From contig JAJEKV010000010.1 of assembly GCA_021234155.1 (NCBI GenBank), forward strand, positions 15,033,329 to 15,097,328: a stretch of DNA of 64,000 bases, read 5' to 3'. The translations under genes and the position numbers were made by a program. The notes beneath the pieces were generated by a model that was given only the letters and a program-made list of their open reading frames with translations, was not told the DNA's origin and searched no databases. This DNA comes from Isoetes taiwanensis (Eukaryota > Streptophyta > Lycopodiopsida > Isoetales > Isoetaceae). Of the stretch, positions 23,601 to 34,222 are shown in pieces (positions within the stretch are counted from its first letter, which is position 1; every line of letters starts with the position of its first letter).

Positions 23601-26200
23601 GGACTATATTTTGAAATGGCATAGACGGTAAGAAGGAAGGACTGCATTTCATCAAACTTTTGTACTTTAAATAGGGCTAAGGCAGAATGGTCTAGTTCCT
23701 AGCAGGGCAAGTGAAGATTTAAGCCACATTTACAGAGCATTGAAGACATACGTTGCACTTTAAATAACAACCTAGAGATCAATGTAACAGCTGGCTGGCA
23801 TTTTTCTTTCGCTGATGATGAAGAATGAACAATATGACCATATTAACATGGATAGATGCACTCACGGACTTTGACTGCACTGCATTGAATCAAACCAATC
23901 ATGCATTATTAAAGCGTAAAAGCTATCATTTCAACTGGTTCGAAAAAATGCATGTTTCTTTTATTGCAAAAAAAGACAAACTCATCGAGCCCTAAATGCA
24001 AAAAAGAAAAGAAAAATGGAAGAGTAGCTATCAAACTTACATTGGTTTCTTCGACGCCAATCCCTGATCTTGAATATCCCTCAGTCCATCTGACGCTTGG
24101 CTTGTTCTACCAGCACTTCCAGTTTCCCCAACCTTCTTGTTTTTACAGAAACTTCTTGCTCTACCAGCATATGATGATTCAGATAATTAGCTTATGAGAT
24201 GACCTTCATTTGAAATTATTTTCTTTTGAAATTCTTGATGCATAAAATTCCTTGATGCTACAGCTCTCCTCATCTACATATGCTACTTAAATTAACCTGC
24301 GCAATAGGTTTCTCATGTCTAGGGATTTTACACGAACCAAGGAATTTACTGTTCTAGGGAATTTACTGTTCTTTTTTTTTTTTTGCACGATATTTCCATA
24401 CAAGATCACCAGACTGGAACGCTTGCAAACTGATAAGTGTTGCAGCAATGATCTGCCAAGCATTGTTCCCTTTGTTGAATCATTCTGGAGCACCCGAAGA
24501 TGCTGCATTAATTGAATCCATTTCTACAGTCTGAAGAGCCAGGATGAGGCATTTAAGTGAAGCTAAGATTCTTACACTGTAGCTAGACCATTGGCGGCAA
24601 GGATGAAATTTGCATGCACTACCCAACAAGCTGTGAGTGGCTTCCATCGCCGCATCTGGATTATTTTGTCTCCTGCTGTTTGAATACCACGATGCACATG
24701 GAAAGAACTGAAACAACTACATTTTGGGATTAGAAATATCATTCAAAAATTTAACTCTAGTATGACCAAATCAATCTAAGCAAATTGTTAGAACGAATGC
24801 ATGTGACTATAACATCATATGACCCTGTGGTTCATGCATATCTTACGCATCTTGTGATGGCAAATTAAAGAGTAAAGAAATGAAAGATTTCAGAAAGAAA
24901 AGTAGAGAGTAGGAAGATTGAATGGTTGAGGTACATATGTAGAAATACTTGTTCTTTTTTTACTGTTCTCATAAGAGCTCAAACTTCTTCTTTCAACTCT
25001 TCCCATTAGATCATTTATGAGTCATGAGTCGCTTGAAACTATTATAGGCAATACAGACAACTATATTAATGGATAGAACATGCACTGCATCACCTATGAA
25101 ATCACTAAATTTTTGCATCTGGGCTCTTGAACTCGGCCTTCCAAGCAGATCCTTCAATATAGCTTCGTTTTCCATCAAGCCATGCCTCATTCAGCACATT
25201 AACAGAGCGATCAGGTAAGGGTCCCTTGTATTTACGCCCCTATTGGCCGAAACCTTGAAGGCAATCCGACATCTAATGCTCTAAATCAAGGTTTTTCACA
25301 ATTACAAAATCATCTTGGCGACCAACTGTGAAGAATAGTCATAATTTCAACTATAAAATTTACTACGATAAAAATGTTCGATAAAATGTTGCTAGCAATG
25401 GAATAATGACCAGCCAGCCTATGATAAAGTTCAGCCCAACAGTTATAACTTCATAGCAAAGGTTTCCATCTAGACTGGGCAGCATGGCATTGCTAATTTG
25501 ATGTCCATTTTTTTCAAGCTAGAAATGCTGAAAAAATTCCATATGAATGGCCAGTTCTCTAAAAACATAATCTAATTGGAGAACTTACAAATGGAAGATT
25601 CCGTTGATTTAGACGAAAGAATATTCAGTTATGTGCAGTTGGCATGGGAGGATCAGTCTCCTGAACTTAACATTTAAAGCTTTTGCAGTAATATGGAGTC
25701 CAGAGAATACAATTAATGTGTATTACCTGATGGAGAAAATAGACTGGCCATATCAATTTTTGAAGCAAAACCTGAATGCTGGATCACAGCTTTCTGGAAA
25801 AGAAAATTAGAAAAACTTAATGTTATAAAAAATAGCAGGCACGTAGAGAAGTACCGCTCGCACTGGAATGCACATCTCAGATTATTGAAACTCAGATTTA
25901 GAAGAAAAAACTTGGGACTTGAAGCTATGCCTGCCGGAATTTTACCTTCTAGGCATGCTCAAACCAGCTTGGACTGTAGGGGAACCGTCTAAATCCACCC
26001 ACAATCTGATGCAAGCAACTAAATCCAGTTTATGAGTGCGCAACTGAATCCACTTTATGAGAGCTTGCAAGTTTGCTTGTCACTGCAACTCCGTCGCTGC
26101 CCATACCTGCAGCACCTGCCATATATAATTCAGATGACGTGTTCGGTAGCAGAATCCAACCAATGAAAGAAAGCAGAAAGAACATTTGCCAAGACTATAC

Positions 26201-26336
26201 CGGTTCAGGTGTAGGTATACTGGCATTTGGCATCATCCATCTGGGCCCAAGCAACATCACCACCTTTAATGACCAGTTCAAGTTTGGCTCCAAAAAAACT
26301 TGGTTTCCACAGTACCAGATAAGCAAGCTTTTCAAC
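26201..26336 (-). pseudogene. Urease exon fragment, unit 2
   Basis: The counterpart of the 19608-19741 exon. After a one-base frameshift it keeps the residues [10 protein letters not shown] immediately before a GT donor (26200-26199). Those residues are a highly conserved urease motif, better preserved here than in unit 1. Acceptor and donor sites bracket a 136-bp exon. Confidence 0.75.
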
Positions 26337-27206
26337 CTGGAACAACCCCATTAAACATATCAGTCATAATGCTCAAAATATCACGTAAGCTTGCCCTTCA
26401 ATATTTTTCCAGAATAAATTTAATCTTTAGTCATGCAGCAGCCAATCATTAGTGAAATCATGAAGTGCAGTATACAGCTTAAGGTGTTCCACATGCAATG
26501 AAGGGCTTATTATCTCAAGGATGTTAGTTCAGATGCAAAACAAACCTCTATAAAACCCAAAAGGTGAGAAACGCCATGGGCAATGGCAGGCTTGATAGTA
26601 TATTTAAGTCCAAAATCATGAGATTAGGTAGACGAATGGGAAAATAGAGACAAAAAAAAACCAGGACCAGTAGTAATTTGCAAACTTCAAAATACCAAGA
26701 CCAATGCAGGAACTTCCAGTTTCAAAGATACCCGCATAAAAGCTAGATGACCTTGGGCATGCCTCTGCCGCATTCCATCTTCAAAAAGATCAGCATCCTC
26801 AAGGCACCGAGATTGAATAAATTGGCCTTATTAGCTTGCAAAGAGCTTCCTTGGCAAACCGGTTGTTCCCATGAACCCAGGCACGTCTCTTGCCGAAATT
26901 GGCATCTAGGAAAAAATAAACTTGCAAAAAACAATAGCGAGATTGGCATCCAGGAAAAAACGAACTTGAAAAAAAATAGCATGTTCTTGGCATACCGAGA
27001 TTCACCATAGATGAGAATGCCATAGATGTTCTCGGCGATAGAAACAATGGCCCTATCGATCTCAAAGCCATTAACAAGAAGGCGTGCAAAAAATGCTATG
27101 CTGGTGACACAAAACTGTAAATCCAACGAATCAAAATAAAATAAAAAAATCAACGGCTAAAATCGCGCATAGACTATCCTAAAACTCTTTTATTATTATC
27201 AAATGA

Positions 27207-27603
27207 TATATTTATAGGTATATCGGATTGGGGGCATCGCTTTTTGGTGTATATAGACACAAATCCTGGCCGTCCAAATCTTGAGATGGCGCATTTATGA
27301 CCCTCAGATCTGATGGGGGCATGCATGGGCATGCATGGGCATGCATGGGGGCATGCACCACATGCCTGGACTGTCGGATATGGAGGAAGTTAAATCTTGG
27401 CCGTTGATTTAGGCTTAAGGAAGATGCAAAGAAATTCATCAATTAAAAGTTTGTATTATATCATTTATTATTAAAGAATGATGTGGCAGAGCATTTATAA
27501 CTGTGACTGACAAACATAATCTGTTCCACGCGACATCTAATTCCAGAAAACACTAGAAGATTTCGAAGCTTGCGATCAGCTCGATCGGGATCAGGATAAT
27601 CTT
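27207..27603. other. Helitron interior with RY microsatellite
   Basis: Unannotated Helitron sequence except for 27318-27360: four copies of GGGCATGCAT plus a partial copy. No gene seen. Confidence 0.5.
27318..27360. repeat. (GGGCATGCAT)n short tandem repeat
   Basis: Four near-perfect 10-bp units, each containing CATGCAT, the core of the plant RY element. Confidence 0.85.
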
Positions 27604-28005
27604 ACCCTGGATTGAGGGATCCCGGAGGTGTGATCCCGGAGGACGGCATCCCGAGGACGGGATCCCCCTTACTGCGCAGTAAGGGCACAAAAAACTGAAC
27701 CCTTATAGGGAAAATTAGGGAAGTTTTTGTGTGGCTTTTTCTTGCTCGATTCTCCTCCAAATCGGGTAGCGCCTGTGCTAGGGTGGTCGGAATCAGTGGG
27801 AGGATAGGATCAGGTATCAGCAGAGGAGGAAGGAGGGCGAGCGCAGCAGCGATGGCGCTGCCCCAATCTTGCCAAAAAATGGCCTACCAACTGCGCAGTA
27901 GCCTTTAACTGTGCAGTTAACGGCGGGATCCGTCCTCCGGGATCACACGTCCTCCCGGGATGCCCTCCTCCGGGATCACACCTCCGGGATCCCTCAATCC
28001 AGGGT
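27604..28005. mobile_element. MITE-like element with long inverted repeats
   Basis: The left end reads ACCCTGGATTGAGGGATCCC and the right end is its reverse complement. Similarity continues inward for some 60-80 bp through repeated GATCCCGGAGG blocks and small palindromes (CTTACTGCGCAGTAAG). A 9-bp match CGATCAGCT occurs at 27573-27581 and 28006-28014 and might be a target duplication, but on the left it is 22 bp outside the inverted repeat. The interior is GC-rich with no coding capacity. Superfamily undecided. Confidence 0.65.
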
Positions 28006-28014
28006 CGATCAGCT

Positions 28015-29449
28015 TGCCCTGTTATTCCGGCGCATCTCTATTCCGCTTTCGAGCTATGCAGATGTGCTAAACCGGCGCCATGGCGCCAGCCAGTTGGGAG
28101 TCTTCTAGCTATGTTGCAGCTTGCGGAGATGTGGCAGATATATTCTGGAGCTATTTTTTCTTTAAGCCTTGTGCATTCTCCGTGTGGAATTCTCTGTAAT
28201 CAGAGCACAGCGGTGATCAGATGTTGAACGTCCCCGTTATTTTTATCTGAAGCCGTAAATAGGTAAAGACTGTTGGATCCGGCCTTCTCCGAGCTTTTCT
28301 TTTGCCTTATCTAAATCGGGAAACATATCACGGCTGATTGAAGAAGAATGAGCAAGATGGGCAGAGTCTCGTCCTAAACCGCATTTCTTTGCCTGCTTCT
28401 TCCATCCATATCTAACTCCGCGGGGATCATCTGATCGGCCAATGGCATGCAGCAGATTAAACTGTCGGATGGTTTTTCTACTGGACATAGGACGTTTGCA
28501 TGCCCATTTCATAAATATACTGGATTTTGTGAAGAAAAGTATTTTTATATGTGTCTCCATGGTCCAAACTCCTGGCAGCACCGGTATTTTGTTAGCCAAG
28601 TGAAATCTCCTGTGGCTCGGTAAAGCTTCTGCAATTTTGTTAACAATATAGCAGGTAAAGCTTCTGCTTCTCGTGACATTCCCTTGCCATTTTAGATACA
28701 GCACGTCATGAAGACGTGTGCATACAGTAACCCATAGTATTTTCTGATTGTTCATCATAGTATTTTCTGATTGTTCATCATGTCTTATGCAGGTTCCATG
28801 GTCTTCCAGTACCCTAACTCGGCTGTGACAGTTACTTGCTTATATTATCAAGGGCTCCTCTAGATCCCAAGAAAGTCAGGAGCATTGTGTCTTATGGTGC
28901 TTGTAAAAAGTGATGAGATATGTCGCTATAGTGGAGTCCTCTGTGTATAGTCAGTTATATCCATATGAATGGCCCAACAATTATAACTCTGAATTATTCG
29001 CCATGCAGACAGGTATATTTGCATGCACTTACATTTGAACAATTGTTTTAGATTAAAACGACATGAATGCAATGGATCTTTCTCCAAACAATGTTTATTG
29101 TTTTTTGCAGGCCTAATAACAGAGACTAAACACTTGATGTGGGGATCCTGGCATCTGAGTAGGACCGCTCATTAAAATAAATGAATTCCTGAGAACTCTT
29201 ACAAGCTTCTGTGCTTTAGAGACTGCCAGATGAACTTTCTATCTCATTATACACTGGACATGTGATACCGAAGTGGTGCGCATATTCAGCTTCAGCCAAA
29301 TGGTAATCCTAGTGATTGATCCTAGGTGTAGCCTCTGTTGATGAGCAAAGAATCTATAATTTCCTATAGCAAATTGTACTTTGAGCAGTAAATGAACATC
29401 TCTTATTTGTTTCCCATACAAGCATGTTGATTTAATTGGAAACTCTGTA
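28015..29449. other. Helitron interior, no recognised gene
   Basis: A 171-codon minus-strand frame (28758-28243) has no motif I recognise. A 24-bp tandem duplication (AGTATTTTCTGATTGTTCATC) is at about 28736-28780. Upstream exons of the acylamino-acid-releasing-enzyme fragment may be hidden here, but I could not confirm any. Confidence 0.35.
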
Positions 29450-29949
29450 GGTTTGAAGGCATTTCTTGGAGTCATGACGAGGAATACATTGCATATATTG
29501 GAGAAGAACCTAGCGCAAGCAGCCCTGCCCTGCTTTTGGTCCAGGGATGCGAAGAAGCTAGTACCCTTAATAAGGAATGTAAAGCTGGGACATGGAAAGG
29601 TTGTGGAGATTGGATGGAAGACCGGGGTGAGAGTTATTCTAGAAAGGGATGGCCACTTAACGCAAAGAGCCAATATTAGCAGGTATGCCACTAAAAATGC
29701 ATACTCCTTGCATTGTGCTATCACTTATTTTTCTGTGGCTCAGCAGCGTTGTCCAGGTAGTTCAGGGCATCCCAAAAGACATAAGTGCTGGTCAGGTTAT
29801 TTGGGCCCCTTTGCTTAGCAAAAATCTCCAGTATTTAGTTTTCATCGGTTGGAACTCCTACTCAAGCAATTTTGAAACACCAAGAAAGCTAGGGATCAAG
29901 TACTGCCAAAATAGACCTTGTGGTCTTTACACTATTGAATTTATGAGGT
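29450..29949 (+). pseudogene. Acylamino-acid-releasing enzyme fragment
   Basis: Two exon-like blocks on the plus strand, opposite to the Helitron. Block 1 (about 29450-29680, after a TGTAG acceptor) reads FEGISWSHDEEYIAYIGEEP. It later has the spaced pattern WKG-GDW-ED-GE-Y typical of the enzyme's N-terminal propeller region, then a stop. After an intron (GTATGC...CCAG), block 2 (about 29756-29949) reads QGIPKDISAGQVIWAP, then YLVFIGW and RKLGIKYCQNRPCGLY. It ends at a GTAAGC donor. The family is a serine peptidase of the prolyl oligopeptidase clan; the catalytic domain is absent. It is probably a captured fragment. Confidence 0.8.
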
Positions 29950-29985
29950 AAGCTTGCAACCCATGTAATTTCACTATGGGCTTGG

Positions 29986-30152
29986 CTGTAAATGAGATGC
30001 ATTTCAGTTAACAATTTCTTATTTGCATCTCAGAAAACCTCCTAAGGAAGGCCAGGTTTCTATGGCCCAGAAGTAAATGAGATGCATTTCAGTTAACAAT
30101 TTCTTATTTGCATCTCAGAAAACCTCCTAAGGAAGGCCACGTTTCTATTTAG
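29986..30152. repeat. ~83-bp direct duplication
   Basis: The block from GTAAATGAGATGCATTTCAG through GGAAGGCCA(G/C)GTTTCTAT occurs twice, back to back, with one mismatch. It contains its own small inverted repeat (GAGATGCA ... TGCATCTC). Confidence 0.9.
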
Positions 30153-32059
30153 AAGTTAACAGAATCAATACCCAGTGCCCTTTCTCCATGTTTGAGGTGT
30201 GTTTTTTAGTATTCAAATGCATCTTTCGTCCTGATACATGTGCAATTGCACTCTACCTTCCAAACAAATTGCTCAGTGGCAGTAAATATAGTATAGCCTA
30301 GACATATGAAGAGAACTTTCCACAAAAACGTGATAAAAACCAGCTTATAGGAAGTGTAGCAGTTAATACTACTGGCATTGTTTTTTTTATTGGCAACAGC
30401 AGAAGCACGAAATCCTTCAAGATGTAACGTTTCAAACTCGCCTAACTAATTGCAAGAGCATCTGGATGCTTATTCGAAGTCCGTGGAATGCAGAGGCATA
30501 TTATATGTTTTTTCATCTTGGAGCATCATATTATCCAATACAACCATAAAAGTCCCTATAACGGCAATGTTCTTAATGAATACCTGAATTTCAAATAATA
30601 ATAAAAAGAAAGAAGTAGCAAAAGGAATTTGAAAAACCAGGAAAAATGCTGTAAATTCCGGAGAAAAGTATAAAAGAATAATCAAAATAAGACCACAGTT
30701 GAAGGAATTAATGTAAGCCTAATCTGATATCCATCAGTAGCACGTACTTGGTACAAATTGTTGCTAAACTTAAAGCACAATAGTTGGAATGTAAACTTAT
30801 AAACAGGCAGGCAATATGTGAGAAACAATGCAGAGTTAGCAGAAGGAATTACCATACAGGAGGAAGCAAATAAATTGAATCATTGTTGTCTTTGTGTTCA
30901 TGCATATCATCACCACATTCCTTTTCCGTGATCTCAACAATAGCAACCTCAGTAATTGCATTGCTATAGCCATCGCCGCCTTCATCATCTCCTGACTCCA
31001 TGATCTCTCCAATCTCAGGTTTTTTTTCTTTATGAAATCAACGTAATGCCTCTTTGGGCTGATGAATTTTCGAGAGCTTTAAATTGACACTCACAAACAT
31101 GAGGTCAGAAGCTCTTGTGGGCAAGATGAACTCTTTTTCATTATCTTTTAAGAGCCACATGTCCAAACACAGTGCATAGATGCTCAAGAAAAGAGACACT
31201 TGAATAAGTATACAATTCGCAAATTTTTTTTTTTTTTTATTGTATCAAAGCGATAGTCCCATAATTCGCCCGCTTTCTCTTGTCGTATTTGCATTAGTAT
31301 AACTTAGAAATTATTTCAGCTAGGTTAAGCTCGAATAGCAGTTTTGACTAGAAGGCCTAGTGTCCTATGTCCTAAATTCCTTAAAAAATAGCAAATGCAA
31401 ATATGTTTAGAAATTGCAAGTTTCATTGACTAGTCAAGTATGAATTTACAAGTAGTTGACAAAAATGTTCCAAAGAAAAGTTAATTACTTGACTAGAGAG
31501 TCATAACTAGCAAGGTTGATTCAGTATGGTCAATTTATTAATGAAATAGTAGGTTTGACTAAAGTAAAAAAGTGGCGAACAATAAGGGCTAGAGTGCAAA
31601 AGAGGTATATCAGGATAGCGATTTGGTGTGTCAGATTATAAGCGAACTATCAAGTTTTGTGTACATTCCAAAAAATACATACCGTGGATTTATAATAGAC
31701 CCTGTGCATGAATTTGAAATCACATTTGACTTTACCATTGTGTTTGATTTTCACTTTACAATTGACTTTCACGGTTGGAGTTGATTTTGATGGGCTTATT
31801 GAACTGCGACTTTGTGTTTGACTTCCACTTTGAATCCGACTATCGATTTTGCTAGGCTGAGCCATTCGATTGATTTCTACGTTCCCTAGAACAGATACTC
31901 ATAATGAACAACTCGTGTTTAATTCAAATCCAGGTTGACTTTCTTATTTGCCCCTGCCTAATAGGATACGATCTTTAACTTCCATTTTTTTGCTCTTTAT
32001 TGTGAATTACTCACATAGGAATTTCGACCTCAAATGGCTAGTCGGCTTAATATACTCTA
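30153..32059. other. Helitron interior, no recognised gene
   Basis: AT-rich. An acidic exon-like minus-strand segment lies at about 31015-30870 (unrecognised). A GACTTT-rich imperfect repeat at 31715-31865 yields a spurious lysine-rich frame. No RNA genes seen. Confidence 0.35.
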
Positions 32060-32074
32060 TCATAGTAGAAAATC

Positions 32075-32232
32075 TATGAAAGTCTTTGAGAATCGAGAGG
32101 AATCTTGATAGGATCTTGGAGAATCTAGGGGAATCTTCGTAGAATCTGTGAGAATCTAGGAGAATCTAAATAGAATATTGCAGAATCTAAACGAACCTTG
32201 GGCTAATCTTCGAAAATCTAGGGGAATCTTTC
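32075..32232. repeat. GAATCT minisatellite
   Basis: Ten or more imperfect units around GAGAATCTAGGGGAATCTT, period about 10-20 bp, next to the first copy of the Helitron 5'-like sequence. Confidence 0.75.
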
Positions 32233-32826
32233 ACGCTGGGTGTGTTTTGGAGGGTCACCTTCATGTTTGCCATGCTTAGTGCAAACTTTAAATTAGACTA
32301 TCAAACAAAGTATTATAATGAAATCATAATAACCAAGTTTACCCGGGCCTAAACTTTATTGAGAGTTTATAAAATGGAAAAAATAACTACGCTTTCAAAT
32401 ATTGATACGCTTTTCTATTTCGCTACCAGTGCTAGACATTTTTAATAGTAATTATCTAATTTTGTTAAAAGCTTTTATCATCTGGCAAAATCAGGGAGCT
32501 TTCCCCCTTAGGGAACTTTTGCATGGCTTTAGATTACAGTATTGGTTGGATTTCGTGGTGAACAACTCGAGTTTAAGTCAAATTTAGCAAGAGGAATGCA
32601 CTCATATGTAGGAGGGTATGCCGTCTACATTAAAGGAATGGCAAAAAATCCTGGTTTTCTATTCGTCTTTACCCAATAGGATCATTAATACATAAATAAA
32701 ACTCTTTGCCAAGATCTTCATTGTAAATTCCTTAGACAGAAATTTCGACAACGAATGACCAGTCGACTTGATACACTCCGTCATAGTACAAAGACTTGTA
32801 TATAGATATAGATATAGATAGATAGA

Positions 32827-33153
32827 TGATAACATTATGGTAAGTGATGATTTACAATGCTTAAATCAGTGCAAAAATCTGCTGAGTAACAGGTTCATCT
32901 GCTGAGTAAGATGACAGGTTTAGGACCTCTTAAAAGATTCCTTGGGATTGAAGTACACAAGGATCGAGAGCATAAAAGGATTACTATAGCTCAAGAAAGC
33001 AATATTCAAGGGATGTTACAGAAATTTGGAATGGTTGAATGCAATAGTGTAAGATCTCCTATGGTCACAGGTCAGAAATTGTCTTTGGATTTATGTCCTA
33101 TAAGTGAAAAAGAAATATTGAGATGGAAAATTATGAAAATATCTCTCAAGATT
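32827..33153 (+). pseudogene. copia-1 reverse transcriptase, 3' part
   Basis: It starts with the second Asp of the YVDD box and continues through LLSNRF, TGLGPLKRFLGIEV and MLQKFGM, the normal downstream block of copia reverse transcriptase. With 13311-13314 it restores the codons for YVDDN without loss or gain of a base. Recognisable similarity ends near 33141. Confidence 0.9.
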
Positions 33154-33780
33154 TGACTCAAAAGATTTGTCAACAATAATAATCTCAACAAAACTTCACT
33201 TAGCTTTAAACAAAGCTTTACTTGATGTCCAAACATATTTTATTTGCAACTAGACATTCAAGGTTTCATTATCCCTTGTTAACAATAAATATACAAATGT
33301 TCAACTTAGGATAATATTTGAACTTTAAAAAAAAAGAAGAAGACGTCTCACAAACAAGAAATACTGCAGTAAATTTTGTCCTTCCTTTGCTTGATCAGAT
33401 CAACCGTAATACCGGCTCAAACCACTTGTGAATGGATTTGATCTCTTCCTCATATTCATCTCTGTGAATTGCTTGCACTTATAGCTCCCAGAATCGACCG
33501 ACAAGGCTGCAAATCCGGACTTGATAAACTTGCCAGTCCCGGAAAAATGGTCTAGCGAAATATCCCACAGGCATATCGTTGGAAATAATCCTTTTGACCA
33601 TTGACTTATTATTTTCCAATGGTTGAGCCGGGTTTTTTTTATTTCCAACTTCATATGCAGCTTCACACCTTAGATTAAACAACCATGTCTTCATTTTTCA
33701 AACAATGCATCTGCTTCTGCTTCCACCTGCCTGGCACATGTGATGTTCACATTATTATGCAATGATTTTATTTTCTAACA
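33154..33780 (-). repeat. copia-2 3' LTR (left border tentative)
   Basis: On the minus strand a GGAGGAG purine tract is followed at 33780 by TGTTAGAAAATAAAATC, a typical polypurine tract/LTR junction. The far end is set at 33154, a TG (CA on the minus strand) just past the point where copia-1 similarity ends. No second LTR is available to confirm it. Confidence 0.6.
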
Positions 33781-34195
33781 CTCCTCCTTCATTGCATAAA
33801 TAATGTACTTTGAGCTGCCTTTGGAAACCTGTAAACTTATTTTTTGTAAGACCTTTTGTAAACATGTCTGCTATCTGTTTGTCAGTGCTGACATAAGTCA
33901 TTCTAATATTTCCTTTTGCAGCTTGATCCCTGATATAATGCATGCTTAATTCTATATGTTTAGTTCTCTCATGTTCAACTGGATTTTTGACTATTGCAAT
34001 GCAACTTTGGCTATCTGAGAAAATAGTTGTAGGATTTACCTGTTTAATATCCAACTCTTCCAGTAGTCTTCTGAGCCAAACTATTTCTCTAGACAAAAGG
34101 GATGAGGCAGCATATTCAGCTTCTGCTGAAGATAAGGCTATAGCAGACTGCTTTTTGGTCCTCCAACTTATTGTGCTCCCTCCAAGAAAGATCAC
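33755..34195 (-). CDS. copia-2 RNase H (pol C-terminus)
   Basis: A 146-residue frame forming the copia RNase H end. It contains ISWRTKKQSAIALSSAEAEY (catalytic region), FSDSQSCIAIVKNP, the HERTKHIEL pattern and a C-terminal ADMFTKGL segment. It ends in the polypurine tract next to the LTR. A stop near 34223 separates it from reverse transcriptase, so pol is not a single open frame. Confidence 0.88.
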   Translation of the reverse strand: MIFLGGSTISWRTKKQSAIALSSAEAEYAASSLLSREIVWLRRLLEELDIKQVNPTTIFSDSQSCIAIVKNPVEHERTKHIELSMHYIRDQAAKGNIRMTYVSTDKQIADMFTKGLTKNKFTGFQRQLKVHYLCNEGGVLENKIIA

Positions 34196-34222
34196 ATAAC
34201 CTGTAGTGGATTTTCTTTCAGT

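Larger units (their letters stand above)
20592..27206 (-). mobile_element. Helitron unit 2 (6.6 kb copy)
   Basis: The second copy of the unit. The minus-strand 3' end has the GCCCAGC-AAC-GCTGGGC hairpin (20603-20619) and CTAG at 20592-20595, followed by T. The likely 5' end is TCATTTGATAATAATAAAAG starting at 27206 and preceded by A. Both ends therefore fit a complete Helitron of its own. It lacks the LINE tail seen in unit 1. Confidence 0.75.
13315..32826 (-). mobile_element. Helitron cluster (19.5 kb) inside copia-1 RT
   Basis: On the minus strand the element begins 5'-TCTATCTATCTATATC at 32826 and ends with a GCCCAGC-AAC-GCTGGGC hairpin, a short T-rich spacer and CTAG at 13315. The host bases are A before the 5' end and T after the 3' end, exactly the Helitron A|T target. 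Deleting it restores the copia YVDD codons. There are no terminal inverted repeats and no target duplication, as expected for Helitrons. I saw no Rep HUH motif or Pif1-like helicase, so it looks non-autonomous. It contains two head-to-tail units and captured gene fragments. Confidence 0.88.
9469..33153 (+). mobile_element. Ty1/copia retrotransposon copia-1, split by a Helitron
   Basis: A plus-strand copia element in the usual order: 5' LTR, primer binding site, gag, protease, integrase, reverse transcriptase. The coding region runs to 13314, is interrupted by the Helitron at 13315-32826, and resumes at 32827 with the rest of reverse transcriptase. It stops being recognisable near 33141-33153, where the copia-2 LTR begins. 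RNase H and the 3' LTR are not in the window. Besides the Helitron it carries a LINE tail in gag and an L1-like tail in integrase. Frameshifts and stops make it non-functional. Confidence 0.9.

Noticed and set aside
27573-28014. CGATCAGCT as a certain 9-bp target duplication (MULE)
   Set aside because: The left copy is not adjacent to the inverted repeat, so the match may be chance in a GATC-rich region.
31650-31865. Lysine-rich 71-codon ORF
   Set aside because: Made by an imperfect GACTTT-type repeat; no independent support.
13315-32826. Autonomous Helitron with Rep/helicase
   Set aside because: I looked for HUH Rep and Pif1-like helicase motifs in the longer frames and saw none.
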